Positions 1 to 7,261 of a stretch of DNA of 16,218 nt are shown piece after piece. The DNA lies in contig JAQBYL010000036.1 of assembly GCA_027622495.1 (NCBI GenBank), positions 1 through 16,218 of the forward strand, read 5' to 3'. The notes below the pieces were generated by a model. It was not told the origin of the DNA. It made no database searches and worked only from the letters and a program-made list of their open reading frames with translations. Positions within the stretch are counted from its first letter, which is position 1. Every line of letters begins with the position of its first letter. A program made the translations under genes and the position numbers. Origin of the DNA: Pseudomonadota bacterium. GTDB taxonomy: Bacteria; Pseudomonadota; Gammaproteobacteria; Pseudomonadales; Azotimanducaceae.

Positions 1-1445
1 CGGTTCGAGCCGTAGATGGCTGCCTGTGGTCGGGCCATCTGACCCCAGGCCGCATCATTGCCGATAATCCCGACAATCGGCAGATTGTGGCGGACCGCTG
101 TGTCGTATTCAAAACCGTTGAGACCGAAGGCCCCGTCACCGTAGATGATCAGTACCCGCTTATCGGGCCGGGCGATCTGCGCAGCCAGGGCAAACGGCAT
201 ACCGACCCCCAGCGTCCCAAGCGGCCCTGGATCCATCCAGCAATTTTCTTCCGGCACCGGCAGTACTTTGGAGGCCTGCGCAACAATGTCGCCACCATCG
301 CCGATCAGGATCACGTCCTGGTCAGCGACGAAGTCGCGGATTTCGCGGCACAGCCGCAGTGGATCGATGGGAACTTCGTCGGAATTCAGTTGCGCGCTGA
401 ACGCTTCTTCAAGCGATGCTTCGCGCGTAGCAAGTTTGTCGCGCCATGCCGAGAAGTCCGGCAGCTTGCCTTCGGCGCTTTGTGACATGCGCTCGAACGT
501 TGCCTGCAGATTGCCAACCACGGCGGCGTCAGCTGAACGGTTAGTGCCGATGAGTTCGTTTTCAATATCCAGCTGAATGATCTTGGCATCAGCTGGAATG
601 GTACGGCCAAACCCGAGCCGGAAGTCGAGCAACACCCCTGCGCAGATGAACACGTCGCACTGGGTGATAGCCTCTTTGCGCACGCGGTTGAGAAGCTCAG
701 GCGTTCCCGGTTTGACACAGCCGCGACCCATGCCGTTCACGAATGTCGGGATATGCGTCTGTTCAATGAATTTCTGCACAGCGTCGGAGGCATTTGACCA
801 TTTGACACTGGTGCCGACCATCATGACCGGTCGCTCGGCGCCTGCTAAAACGGCCAGGGCTTGGTCGATGTCGCGGTCGTCGGGGAGCGCCCGTGGTGGA
901 TCGGTACGGATGGTGGGGAAGCGAACGTCCTCCCATTCAACCTGACCGCTCAGCACATCCATTGGAATTTCCAGAAATGCCGGCCCCGGATTGCCGCTCA
1001 CCGCGTGGCGGATGCCCAGTTCGATGTAGTCGGGGATGCGCTTTGTGTCGTAGCAGGAATCTGCCCACTTGGTGATGGGTTTCATGACCGCGACGTGGTC
1101 CATTTCCTGCAGCGAACCGCGCCGTAAATTATTGAATGGACCCTGGCCGCCAATGACCAGTATGGGACTGTTGGCCCGCCAGGCATTCGCGACACCGGTT
1201 ACGCCGTCAGTAACACCGGGGCCTGCGGTCAGAACAGCGACGCCGACTTTGCCCGGATTCAAACGACTCCAGGCGTCGGCTGCGTGCACTGCAGCCTGCT
1301 CATGGCGCACATCGATGACCCGGATGCCTTCATCCAGACAGCCATCGTAGATCGCCATCACGTGCCCGCCACTCAATGTAAAGATGCATTCCACGCCTGC
1401 CTGTTTGAGTGCGCGTGCCGCCAGTTTGCCGCCATGAACCGCCAT
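1..1445 (-). CDS. ThDP-dependent enzyme, acetolactate synthase / 2-hydroxyacyl-CoA lyase-like (3' end outside window)
   Basis: I translated this frame by hand from the ATG at 1445; it stays open for 481 codons to the left edge, so the C-terminus is missing. The N-terminal Pyr domain has the catalytic glutamate in RHEQ (E49), which in this superfamily activates the thiazolium ring. A central Rossmann-like domain spans about 190-330. The PP domain has the ThDP/Mg motif GDG (436-438) followed by N463 in GNDAAWGQ. Usual family length is about 540-570, so some 60-90 residues are lost. The DPGPLGTLGVG stretch and the GNDAAWGQ ending recall ILVBL/HACL2-type and actinobacterial acetolactate synthase-like proteins more than IlvB, and no IlvN-like small subunit is seen. 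Reaction type (C-C bond cleavage or ligation on a 2-keto or 2-hydroxyacyl substrate) is family knowledge; the substrate is unknown. A GGGGGAG Shine-Dalgarno lies about 9 bases upstream. It follows the hydrolase gene by about 70 bases on the same strand, so it is probably co-transcribed. Confidence 0.9.
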   Translation of the reverse strand, partial: MAVHGGKLAARALKQAGVECIFTLSGGHVMAIYDGCLDEGIRVIDVRHEQAAVHAADAWSRLNPGKVGVAVLTAGPGVTDGVTGVANAWRANSPILVIGGQGPFNNLRRGSLQEMDHVAVMKPITKWADSCYDTKRIPDYIELGIRHAVSGNPGPAFLEIPMDVLSGQVEWEDVRFPTIRTDPPRALPDDRDIDQALAVLAGAERPVMMVGTSVKWSNASDAVQKFIEQTHIPTFVNGMGRGCVKPGTPELLNRVRKEAITQCDVFICAGVLLDFRLGFGRTIPADAKIIQLDIENELIGTNRSADAAVVGNLQATFERMSQSAEGKLPDFSAWRDKLATREASLEEAFSAQLNSDEVPIDPLRLCREIRDFVADQDVILIGDGGDIVAQASKVLPVPEENCWMDPGPLGTLGVGMPFALAAQIARPDKRVLIIYGDGAFGLNGFEYDTAVRHNLPIVGIIGNDAAWGQMARPQAAIYGSN

Positions 1446-1514
1446 CGTCTTGATCTCCCCCTCGTTTGAGCGATCGATGCTATCACGTCATTTGTGCGGC
1501 AGGCCAACGCCTGG

Positions 1515-2618
1515 CTAGAGTCTTGTTTTGAGCCAGTCGGCGATCTGATCAGCGGCGATATCGCGCGCGTCCCCTGGTTCCTGCAGGTAGTGATCGCCTT
1601 CGATCATCACCTGACTCTTATCGCGACTGCCCAGTGCGGTGTAAATCGCCGCGGCGTCACTGGGGAAGACACCGGTATCTGCATCGGACTGAATCACCAG
1701 TGATGGGACCTGGATGCGCTGCAGGTGGGGTGTGCCACGGCAGCTTGATTCGTCCAGACTCCACATGGACAGCCAAGTGCGTAAGGTGTTGGTCAAGCCG
1801 ATGCCGCGGGGTGAGAAGTTGGCCTTGCGCGGATCCCCCGCATAGCACACACCGGGTGGGCGCTTTGATGGATCAATCGTTGCATCCATCAGGCGAGGAT
1901 CGGCCCAGGTTCGATACAGGTTGAAGGCCCGATCCGAATAACCCAGATGCGCCAGCCGTTTCAGCTCTTCGTGCACCCAGGACGTGATTTTGCGGTTCCG
2001 CTCCACCTGAGCATTGCGGTAACGGGTCAGAAAATCTTTGCTGTAGGGCGGTGAGTTGGCTGGATCGTACATGTTGAGATCGGGATCGATTGATGTGGGG
2101 TCCGCTTCGTCGGTAATGGAGGGATCCATCCAGGCGGTCAGCACATCCGGTCGACCGCCGTGGGCGTTCAACGATACATAGAAGTCGGCAGCAGGCAGAT
2201 GCATGACTGCGTCTGGCAGACTCATACCGGCTACTGCCTGGATGTTGGGGTCCACTGCCTGTGACTGATAGGCGGCCATCAACGATCCGCCCCCCGAGTT
2301 GCCCAGTAGCACGACGTTTTTAACCCTGGCGGTCTCACGCAGCCAGCGCACACCTTCAGCGATATCGATCAGGGCGTGTTCCAGCAGAAAAAACGCTTCC
2401 GCACCCCGAAAACGCGTGTTCCAACCGAGAAAACCAAAGCCGCGTGCAGACAGGTAATCGCCCAGATAGTGTTCGCTGAAGTCCACGTTGTAGTGGGTCG
2501 CGATAAAGGCGGTCTCTACAGCACCTTTCTCCGGGGTGTAGAACAGACCCTGGCAGGGCATGAACCCGGCACCATTTCTGGCAGCAGTGGCAGAAGTTGT
2601 TGAAACAAAGGTCCGCAT
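1515..2618 (-). CDS. Alpha/beta hydrolase
   Basis: This is a predicted cytoplasmic serine hydrolase of 367 residues from the ATG at 2618. The nucleophile elbow is GNSGG with Ser108, after a hydrophobic strand (NVVLLG). The acid is probably Asp312 or Asp314 in SDADTG, and the histidine is His343 in EGDHYL, giving the Ser-Asp-His order of the alpha/beta fold. There is no signal peptide. A longer start exists at a GTG four codons upstream (2630), but it lacks a Shine-Dalgarno; the ATG has a weak GTGAG about 7 bases before it, so I prefer the ATG. The gene sits between an MFS carrier (upstream, about 63 bases) and a ThDP enzyme (downstream), all on the minus strand. It could hydrolyse an ester, thioester or C-C bond of the compound the carrier imports. 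Family assignment is firm; substrate is unknown. Confidence 0.88.
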   Translation of the reverse strand: MRTFVSTTSATAARNGAGFMPCQGLFYTPEKGAVETAFIATHYNVDFSEHYLGDYLSARGFGFLGWNTRFRGAEAFFLLEHALIDIAEGVRWLRETARVKNVVLLGNSGGGSLMAAYQSQAVDPNIQAVAGMSLPDAVMHLPAADFYVSLNAHGGRPDVLTAWMDPSITDEADPTSIDPDLNMYDPANSPPYSKDFLTRYRNAQVERNRKITSWVHEELKRLAHLGYSDRAFNLYRTWADPRLMDATIDPSKRPPGVCYAGDPRKANFSPRGIGLTNTLRTWLSMWSLDESSCRGTPHLQRIQVPSLVIQSDADTGVFPSDAAAIYTALGSRDKSQVMIEGDHYLQEPGDARDIAADQIADWLKTRL

Positions 2619-2681
2619 GGCGTCACTCACATCTGCAAAACATGCAGTCTGCCAGATGCAAGGCGTCGGGGGGTGATCAGA

Positions 2682-3923
2682 TCAGGTTGCGGCGAAACTG
2701 CGCTGGAAGCGGCGCCGGTTACGGACACGGGTATAGAAGGCGCTCAGGATCAGAAGATTGACCACCCCCATCAGTGAGGCATAGGCAAACGCCTGGGTGT
2801 AATTTTCGTACCAGTCGAAAAATACTCCCCCCATGAACGCCCCCATGCCCATACCGAGCCAGCCGAAGAACGAAGTAATGCTCATGGCCCGTGCGGCAAA
2901 GCCTGCGGAAACCATCATTCGGGTACACACCAGGATCGATGACATGACACCGGAAAAAGTAAAGCCGAACACCGCCGCCAGTGCGTACAGCGAAATACTG
3001 CCTTCGATGTGTGGGAAGGCAAACGCAAACAGGGTCTGCCCGGCCGACATGAACATATAGGCGGGCAGGGCACCGATGCTGTCACACAGTCGACCACCGA
3101 GCACCCGAACGAGCGCGCCACAGAGCATCAGGGTCATGAGGACCGATGCAGCCTGATCAGCCGGCAAACCACGGTCTGTGAGCATGGGCACCAGATGAAC
3201 GATGGGCACCGACATGCAGTTGCAACAGAAAATCACAGCGACGCTGATCCAGGTAATCGCTTCAAAATCGCTCATGCCGGTACTGGCGAACGGTGACGCC
3301 GCAAGCCGGCTTTCCTGCCGGCTGGGCGATTCCCGCACCAGCAGGGCAACCGGCAGCAGCACAATCAGATAACCGATAGAAAGCGTCGTGAAAGCGCTTC
3401 GCCAGCCGTCCGCTTCGATCAGTAAGGCAGCGAGATAAGGAACGATCCCCTGGCCCACAGCGCCCCCTGACGCCATCACGCCGATGGCAAGACCCGGTCG
3501 ATGGCGGAACCAGAACCCAACATTGGCATAGAGGGGCGATGAGACCATGGCCGTGCCCAGGGCACCGAACAGAAAACAGCTGGCGTTGAATTGCCACAAC
3601 GCGCCTGTGGTTGACAGAAGATACAAAGCGAGAGGCATACACAGCGCGCCAACAATGCCGAAATAACGGCTGCCCCAGCGGTCAGCGATGAAACCCCAGA
3701 ACACCCCGGCGATGGCCGATGACATGGCCAGCATGCTGTAACCGCTGGCCGCTTCGCCCCGGCCCCAGCCGAATTCGGCGCTCAGCGGTTTGATGAAGAC
3801 CGACAACCCGCTGGCCATGCCGAACGCAAGCCCGCTCAACAGGAACACCACGGCGACCATGACCCACGCATAGGGTGGGTCCCGAAGGGTGGCGGGGTCA
3901 TGTTCTGTCCAGGCTTTGTTCAC
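2682..3923 (-). CDS. MFS transporter, monocarboxylate (MCT) / oxalate-formate (OFA) type
   Basis: This is a 413-residue inner-membrane carrier with about 12 hydrophobic segments. The N-terminus (DPPYAWVMVAVV) matches the start of helix 1 in the MCT/OFA branch of the major facilitator superfamily. Motif A in loop 2-3 appears as GFIADRWGSR. The fourth-to-fifth helix region (RPGLAIGVMASGG, then GWRSAF) is typical of the same branch. These carriers usually move small carboxylates by proton symport or anion exchange; the substrate here is unknown. The start is a GTG at 3923, the first start codon in the frame, with only weak Shine-Dalgarno complementarity. It gives the normal length ahead of helix 1. 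It is the promoter-proximal gene of the minus-strand set with the hydrolase and the ThDP enzyme, so its cargo is plausibly their substrate. It diverges from the chorismate mutase-dehydratase gene. Confidence 0.9.
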   Translation of the reverse strand: MNKAWTEHDPATLRDPPYAWVMVAVVFLLSGLAFGMASGLSVFIKPLSAEFGWGRGEAASGYSMLAMSSAIAGVFWGFIADRWGSRYFGIVGALCMPLALYLLSTTGALWQFNASCFLFGALGTAMVSSPLYANVGFWFRHRPGLAIGVMASGGAVGQGIVPYLAALLIEADGWRSAFTTLSIGYLIVLLPVALLVRESPSRQESRLAASPFASTGMSDFEAITWISVAVIFCCNCMSVPIVHLVPMLTDRGLPADQAASVLMTLMLCGALVRVLGGRLCDSIGALPAYMFMSAGQTLFAFAFPHIEGSISLYALAAVFGFTFSGVMSSILVCTRMMVSAGFAARAMSITSFFGWLGMGMGAFMGGVFFDWYENYTQAFAYASLMGVVNLLILSAFYTRVRNRRRFQRSFAAT

Positions 3924-3963
3924 GGCGCAAACCGGTGGTTGATCGGTGCAGTGTGACAGAGCC

Positions 3964-3993
3964 AGTGGCTGGTGTGGAGTGGTTTGCTATGCT
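3964..3993 (+). promoter_or_regulatory. Possible sigma-70 promoter for the chorismate mutase-dehydratase gene
   Basis: In the roughly 97-base divergent gap there is an extended -10-like element, TGCTATGCT (TATGCT at 3988-3993, four of six matches to consensus). It stands 27 bases before the likely start codon at 4021. The matching -35 (TGGCTG, 3966-3971, 16-base spacing) is poor. No clear promoter for the divergent MFS operon was found in the same gap. Weak support only. Confidence 0.25.
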
Positions 3994-4004
3994 GCCCGGC
4001 GCAA

Positions 4005-4011
4005 AAGGTGG
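4005..4011 (+). promoter_or_regulatory. Ribosome binding site deciding the start at 4021
   Basis: AAGGTGG ends 9 bases before the ATG at 4021. The frame is open to an ATG at 3946, but that start has no ribosome binding site and would bury the signal peptide behind 25 residues of non-signal sequence. The site therefore supports translation from 4021. Confidence 0.7.
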
Positions 4012-4020
4012 ATATGGAAC

Positions 4021-5247
4021 ATGCGCAAATTCAACAGGACCGGCACACATGGATGCATCGTGTTTGCCGTCGTTGTCTTTTTTATGGCGGCAGGACAAAG
4101 CCATTCGGCTTCCGTTTCTAAGCTTGTTAATCAACGCCTTGCATACATGTCCGAGGTTGCCGCCTGGAAGTTCAACCAGAACCAGCCAATAGAAGATCTT
4201 GAACGTGAGCGGGTGGTGATCGAGCGATCGATAGAAGAGGCGTTGCAGTTCGGCATCACTGTACAAAGCAGTGAGCGGTTGTTTTCGCTGCAGATTGATG
4301 CGGCGAAAGAAATACAGAGGTACTGGTTCAAACGCTGGAAGGGTAGCAGGCCACCCGAGGCCACCCTCGATCTGGTAACCCAGATCCGCCCGCGCCTCCT
4401 GGATCTGGGCGATGCGATTGTGCGTGGCCTTGCGCAGGGTGACATCGAGCCATCACAGACCATCAGCATACGTGGTTTGAGCCGCGCTACTGCGCAGGCA
4501 CTGGAGAAGGCGATCGAACAGGTTGGGTTTTACCGCGATCGTCTGGATCAGGTTGTTTCGTCGGGTGTATTACGGGTGGGAACCACCGGCGACTACGCGC
4601 CTTTTTCGTTGCTCGTTGATGCCTCTTCTTCTTCCCCGCTTTTTGAGGGCATAGATATCGATCTGGCTCACGATCTGGCGAAATCCCTCGATGTGCGTGT
4701 GGTCTTTATTCAGACCAGCTGGCCGACGCTGATGCAGGATCTGGCAGCAGGCAGGTTCGACATCGGCATGAGTGGCATATCCAGGTCACTGGAAAGACAA
4801 CGGCAGGCGTACTTCAGCGTGCCTTATCTCGAAGGTGGAAAAACACCGCTTGCGCGCTGCGAGGTAAAAGATGCTTATGAATCGCTGCAAGCTATAGATC
4901 AGCCTGGTGTCAGGGTGATTGTGAATCCGGGAGGAACCAATCAGCAGTTTGTTGCGGACAATATCCGCGCGGCCAGCGTAACTGTACACAACGACAATCG
5001 AACCATATTCGAAGAAATCATCCAGCACAGGGCAGACGTAATGATCACCGATCGGATTGAAGTGACGCTGCAGACTCACCGCCACCCGCAACTGTGTTCA
5101 ACCATGCCCGGCAATCTCACCTACCTCGAGAAGGGTTATCTGCTGCCGGTAGATGCAGGGCTTAAAGCCTATGTCGATCTGTGGCTTGAGCTGCGCCTGG
5201 GTGGTGGCGAGGTTGCGTCGGCGATAGCACGCCATACAAGCAGCTGA
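4021..5247 (+). CDS. Exported chorismate mutase (AroQ-gamma) - cyclohexadienyl dehydratase (PheC) fusion
   Basis: This 408-residue bifunctional protein should act in the periplasm, turning chorismate into prephenate and then phenylpyruvate (or arogenate into phenylalanine). Residues 1-30 form a signal peptide: MRKFNR, a hydrophobic core, and probable cleavage after SHSA. Residues about 31-170 are an all-helical secreted-type chorismate mutase, with R39 in NQRL, K50 in AAWK, the PIEDL turn, R62, and Q99 in AAKEIQ at positions that bind chorismate in this family. Residues about 174-395 form a solute-binding-protein fold close to Pseudomonas aeruginosa PheC. Its landmarks are VGTTGDYAPFS (186-196), TSWPTLM (232-238), MSGIS and LERQRQAYFSVPYL (250-270), VNPGGTN (301-307) and MITDRIE (341-347). 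Hallmarks of both enzymes are intact, so this is not an amino-acid ABC binding protein. It is monocistronic, diverges from the MFS gene and converges on the esterase. No periplasmic aromatic aminotransferase is nearby. Confidence 0.93.
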   Translation: MRKFNRTGTHGCIVFAVVVFFMAAGQSHSASVSKLVNQRLAYMSEVAAWKFNQNQPIEDLERERVVIERSIEEALQFGITVQSSERLFSLQIDAAKEIQRYWFKRWKGSRPPEATLDLVTQIRPRLLDLGDAIVRGLAQGDIEPSQTISIRGLSRATAQALEKAIEQVGFYRDRLDQVVSSGVLRVGTTGDYAPFSLLVDASSSSPLFEGIDIDLAHDLAKSLDVRVVFIQTSWPTLMQDLAAGRFDIGMSGISRSLERQRQAYFSVPYLEGGKTPLARCEVKDAYESLQAIDQPGVRVIVNPGGTNQQFVADNIRAASVTVHNDNRTIFEEIIQHRADVMITDRIEVTLQTHRHPQLCSTMPGNLTYLEKGYLLPVDAGLKAYVDLWLELRLGGGEVASAIARHTSS

Positions 5248-5256
5248 TCCTGGAGA

Positions 5257-5270
5257 TGCGCGGTTGCGCA
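5257..5270. terminator. Small hairpin in the convergent gap (weak terminator candidate)
   Basis: TGCGC-GGTT-GCGCA forms a perfect 5-bp stem with a tetraloop in the 31-base gap between two convergent genes. It has no T tract on either side, so intrinsic termination is doubtful; position is the main support. Confidence 0.3.
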
Positions 5271-5278
5271 GGGCGACT

Positions 5279-6925
5279 CTAGTCAGGGTCCAACCTATCG
5301 ACATGGATTTGATCAAACAGATCCAGTTTGTCTGACAACGGGTTAGTCGTGGGTGCGCTCTTCTGCGTAAACTCCATCACCTGGTCCGCGGCGCTCTGAT
5401 ACCCGGGCCAGTCGGCCAAGCCCGAACCGTTCGGATCGCCACTGGCCGCAAAGTTGATCCAGTAGTCAGAGATCTGATCGGCCAGCGCGTGATCTGTCTG
5501 GGTCCAGCCTTCGCCCACCACACCCACAGTTGCGAAGTGATAGGCCAGATCACCTGAATGAAATGCCCCCAGAGCGCGATCGCCGCCTTCTACCGGGAAC
5601 TCCGGACGCTCGGGGATGTACAGCCGGAATGCCATGGTCGGGTAACTGAAGTGGTAGACCCAGGCCTGACCGCCGCTGTTCGTGATCAGTCGGGCCATGG
5701 TTCTGGATTCCCAGGCGAAGAACGAATGGGTGGCGATCTTGCGCAAGGCTTCGGCTGTCGAGATGCGGCTGATGGGCGCATAGGCATCGAGGATTGCTTC
5801 TCCGTGCTCACCGAAACGGGTTTTGATCTGCTCGGTGTAGGCTGCGTCGGAGACCTCCTCTATACCACCGCCTAACCCGCGGTATTCATCGGCCATCACA
5901 CCACTGATGAGCCTTGCGCGGTTGTAGCGGCCCTCGCTGAACAGTTGCATGGGCGGTGCCGGGATTACCCAGCCGTCAACGATTGGCGCGGAAAGCGATG
6001 TGTCGGTAACAGTTTGTGCTTCGCTGATGGCGGCAGGGCTGAGATCACGAAGTCGATCGGCCGCCTGGTTGTCAGCGCCCGTTATCCCCAGGTGTTCAGC
6101 AACGCGCACGCCGCGAGCTTGTCCGCTGTCAGGACCCTGCAGAGGTTCGCGTGTATTCATGCAACCCCCCGAGTGGGCGATGACACCGCGGAACAGATCT
6201 TTCGCAAGCGGCGACGCCATCAGCAGACACACATCGAGCGCACCGGCGGACTGACCAAAAATCGTTACGCGTGTGGGATCCCCGCCGAAAGCGGCGATGT
6301 TCTCATGAACCCACTTCAAAACCATGATCTGATCGAGCAGACCGTAGTTGCCGGAACTGTGTTGCGCTGATTCCTGCGTCAGCGCCGGGTGGGCCATGAA
6401 ACCCATTGCGCCGAGCCGATAGTTGGCTGTAACAATCACCGCCCCTTTGGCCGCCAGACGACTGCCATCGAATATTTTCGAGTGGGCGTGACCGGTGGTG
6501 TTGCCACCCCCGTGGAACCACACCAGAACCGGGGCCGGATCAATGTTTTTCGTCCTCGTCCAGATATTCAGATACAGGCAGTCTTCGCTCACATCCATCT
6601 GCCCGCGACTGTAAATTGAGGTTTCCGCCACGATGGGTTGCCAGCAGGGTGCGCCAAAATGGATCGCTTCGCGCTCGCCGTTGAAAGAAGCCTGCGGACG
6701 GGGTGGCTGCCAGCGCAGATGGCCAATCGGGGGCACAGCATAGGGGATGCCCCGGTACACGGTGATGGTCTGATCAACCAGGCTTTCGCTGCCGATGTAG
6801 GTGCCTTCGCTTGTGGGTGCCGGTGCCGCGACGGCGGGAAGGGCAGGCAGGATCGATAACGGCAGCGCTGTGAGGATCAGCAGACTTAACTTCGCGATGC
6901 GAGACAGGTTAACTCGACAGGCCAT
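5279..6925 (-). CDS. Secreted type-B carboxylesterase
   Basis: This is a 548-residue serine esterase of the carboxylesterase/cholinesterase-like (COesterase) family. Residues 1-34 are a signal peptide with a long hydrophobic core and probable cleavage after PAVAA, so the enzyme is periplasmic or extracellular. Family marks in order are RGIPYAVPP (58-66), EDCLYLNIW (114-122), the oxyanion loop HGGG (138-141), GNYGLLDQ (192-199), and the nucleophile elbow FGQSAG with Ser226. The acid is probably Glu347 in ADEYRG and the base His456 in GAFHSGDLAY. All three catalytic residues are present and the length is normal. The start ATG at 6925 has a GGGA-type site about 9-12 bases before it. It diverges from the DUF485/ActP operon across 120 bases. 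Such enzymes hydrolyse small carboxylic esters; a link to the acid symporter next door is inference. The true substrate is unknown. Confidence 0.92.
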   Translation of the reverse strand: MACRVNLSRIAKLSLLILTALPLSILPALPAVAAPAPTSEGTYIGSESLVDQTITVYRGIPYAVPPIGHLRWQPPRPQASFNGEREAIHFGAPCWQPIVAETSIYSRGQMDVSEDCLYLNIWTRTKNIDPAPVLVWFHGGGNTTGHAHSKIFDGSRLAAKGAVIVTANYRLGAMGFMAHPALTQESAQHSSGNYGLLDQIMVLKWVHENIAAFGGDPTRVTIFGQSAGALDVCLLMASPLAKDLFRGVIAHSGGCMNTREPLQGPDSGQARGVRVAEHLGITGADNQAADRLRDLSPAAISEAQTVTDTSLSAPIVDGWVIPAPPMQLFSEGRYNRARLISGVMADEYRGLGGGIEEVSDAAYTEQIKTRFGEHGEAILDAYAPISRISTAEALRKIATHSFFAWESRTMARLITNSGGQAWVYHFSYPTMAFRLYIPERPEFPVEGGDRALGAFHSGDLAYHFATVGVVGEGWTQTDHALADQISDYWINFAASGDPNGSGLADWPGYQSAADQVMEFTQKSAPTTNPLSDKLDLFDQIHVDRLDPD

Positions 6926-7045
6926 GGTGTAATTTTCCCGGATCGGATCGGACGAACAGAATAGGCCGGTGCTACCGACCCTGGCCAGTTTTTTTCCCGG
7001 CGTCGGGATTTCTGTTAGGGTTCGCGGCTTTGAAGGGGAACACTA

Positions 7046-7261
7046 ATGCATGAGCCGGTCCCGCGTTACGCGCTGCTGTGTGCCTCGGGCGTTGGGCTTG
7101 GTTATATCGCGATGCTGTTTGGCATCGCGCTCACGCCTGACCTCTTCACGCTGGAACTGCCGATTGGTCTGAGCATCGGCAGCCTGCTGGTGCTGGCCAT
7201 CCACATCGTGCCCGCCGCTCTCGCTTACGTCTATCTGCGCCAGGCGAGAAAAGCCCAATGA
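7046..7261 (+). CDS. DUF485-type small membrane protein (YjcH-like), ActP partner
   Basis: This 71-residue protein has two hydrophobic segments (about 8-29 and 38-64), separated by a short loop with TPDLF and ending in the basic tail YLRQARKAQ. DUF485 proteins such as E. coli YjcH are short two-helix membrane proteins encoded just before the acetate permease gene. The same order and the pattern FGIALTPDLF...YLR support the call, although 71 residues is shorter than YjcH (about 104). AGGGGAA lies 5 bases before the ATG. The stop codon overlaps the next start as ATGA, indicating translational coupling with the symporter. Biochemical role is unknown; it is presumably an accessory of the transporter. 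Confidence 0.75.
   Translation: MHEPVPRYALLCASGVGLGYIAMLFGIALTPDLFTLELPIGLSIGSLLVLAIHIVPAALAYVYLRQARKAQ

Noticed and set aside
87..945. Several plus-strand open frames over the left end of the window
   Set aside because: The minus strand here encodes a continuous 481-codon ThDP enzyme with both cofactor motifs; the plus-strand frames are shadows.
1500..1513. CAGGC-CAAC-GCCTG hairpin just after the alpha/beta hydrolase stop
   Set aside because: The stem is only 5 bp with no T tract, and it sits inside a probable operon. It might be a processing site but is not supportable as a terminator.
3946..4020. An upstream ATG that would add 25 residues to the chorismate mutase-dehydratase
   Set aside because: It has no ribosome binding site and would put a non-signal stretch before the signal peptide. 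The ATG at 4021 has AAGGTGG at proper spacing.
6989..7007. T7 run followed by CCCG-GCGT-CGGG hairpin, considered as a terminator
   Set aside because: The T run precedes the hairpin on the plus strand and reads as A on the minus strand, so it is in the wrong place for termination on either strand. It also lies between divergent genes.
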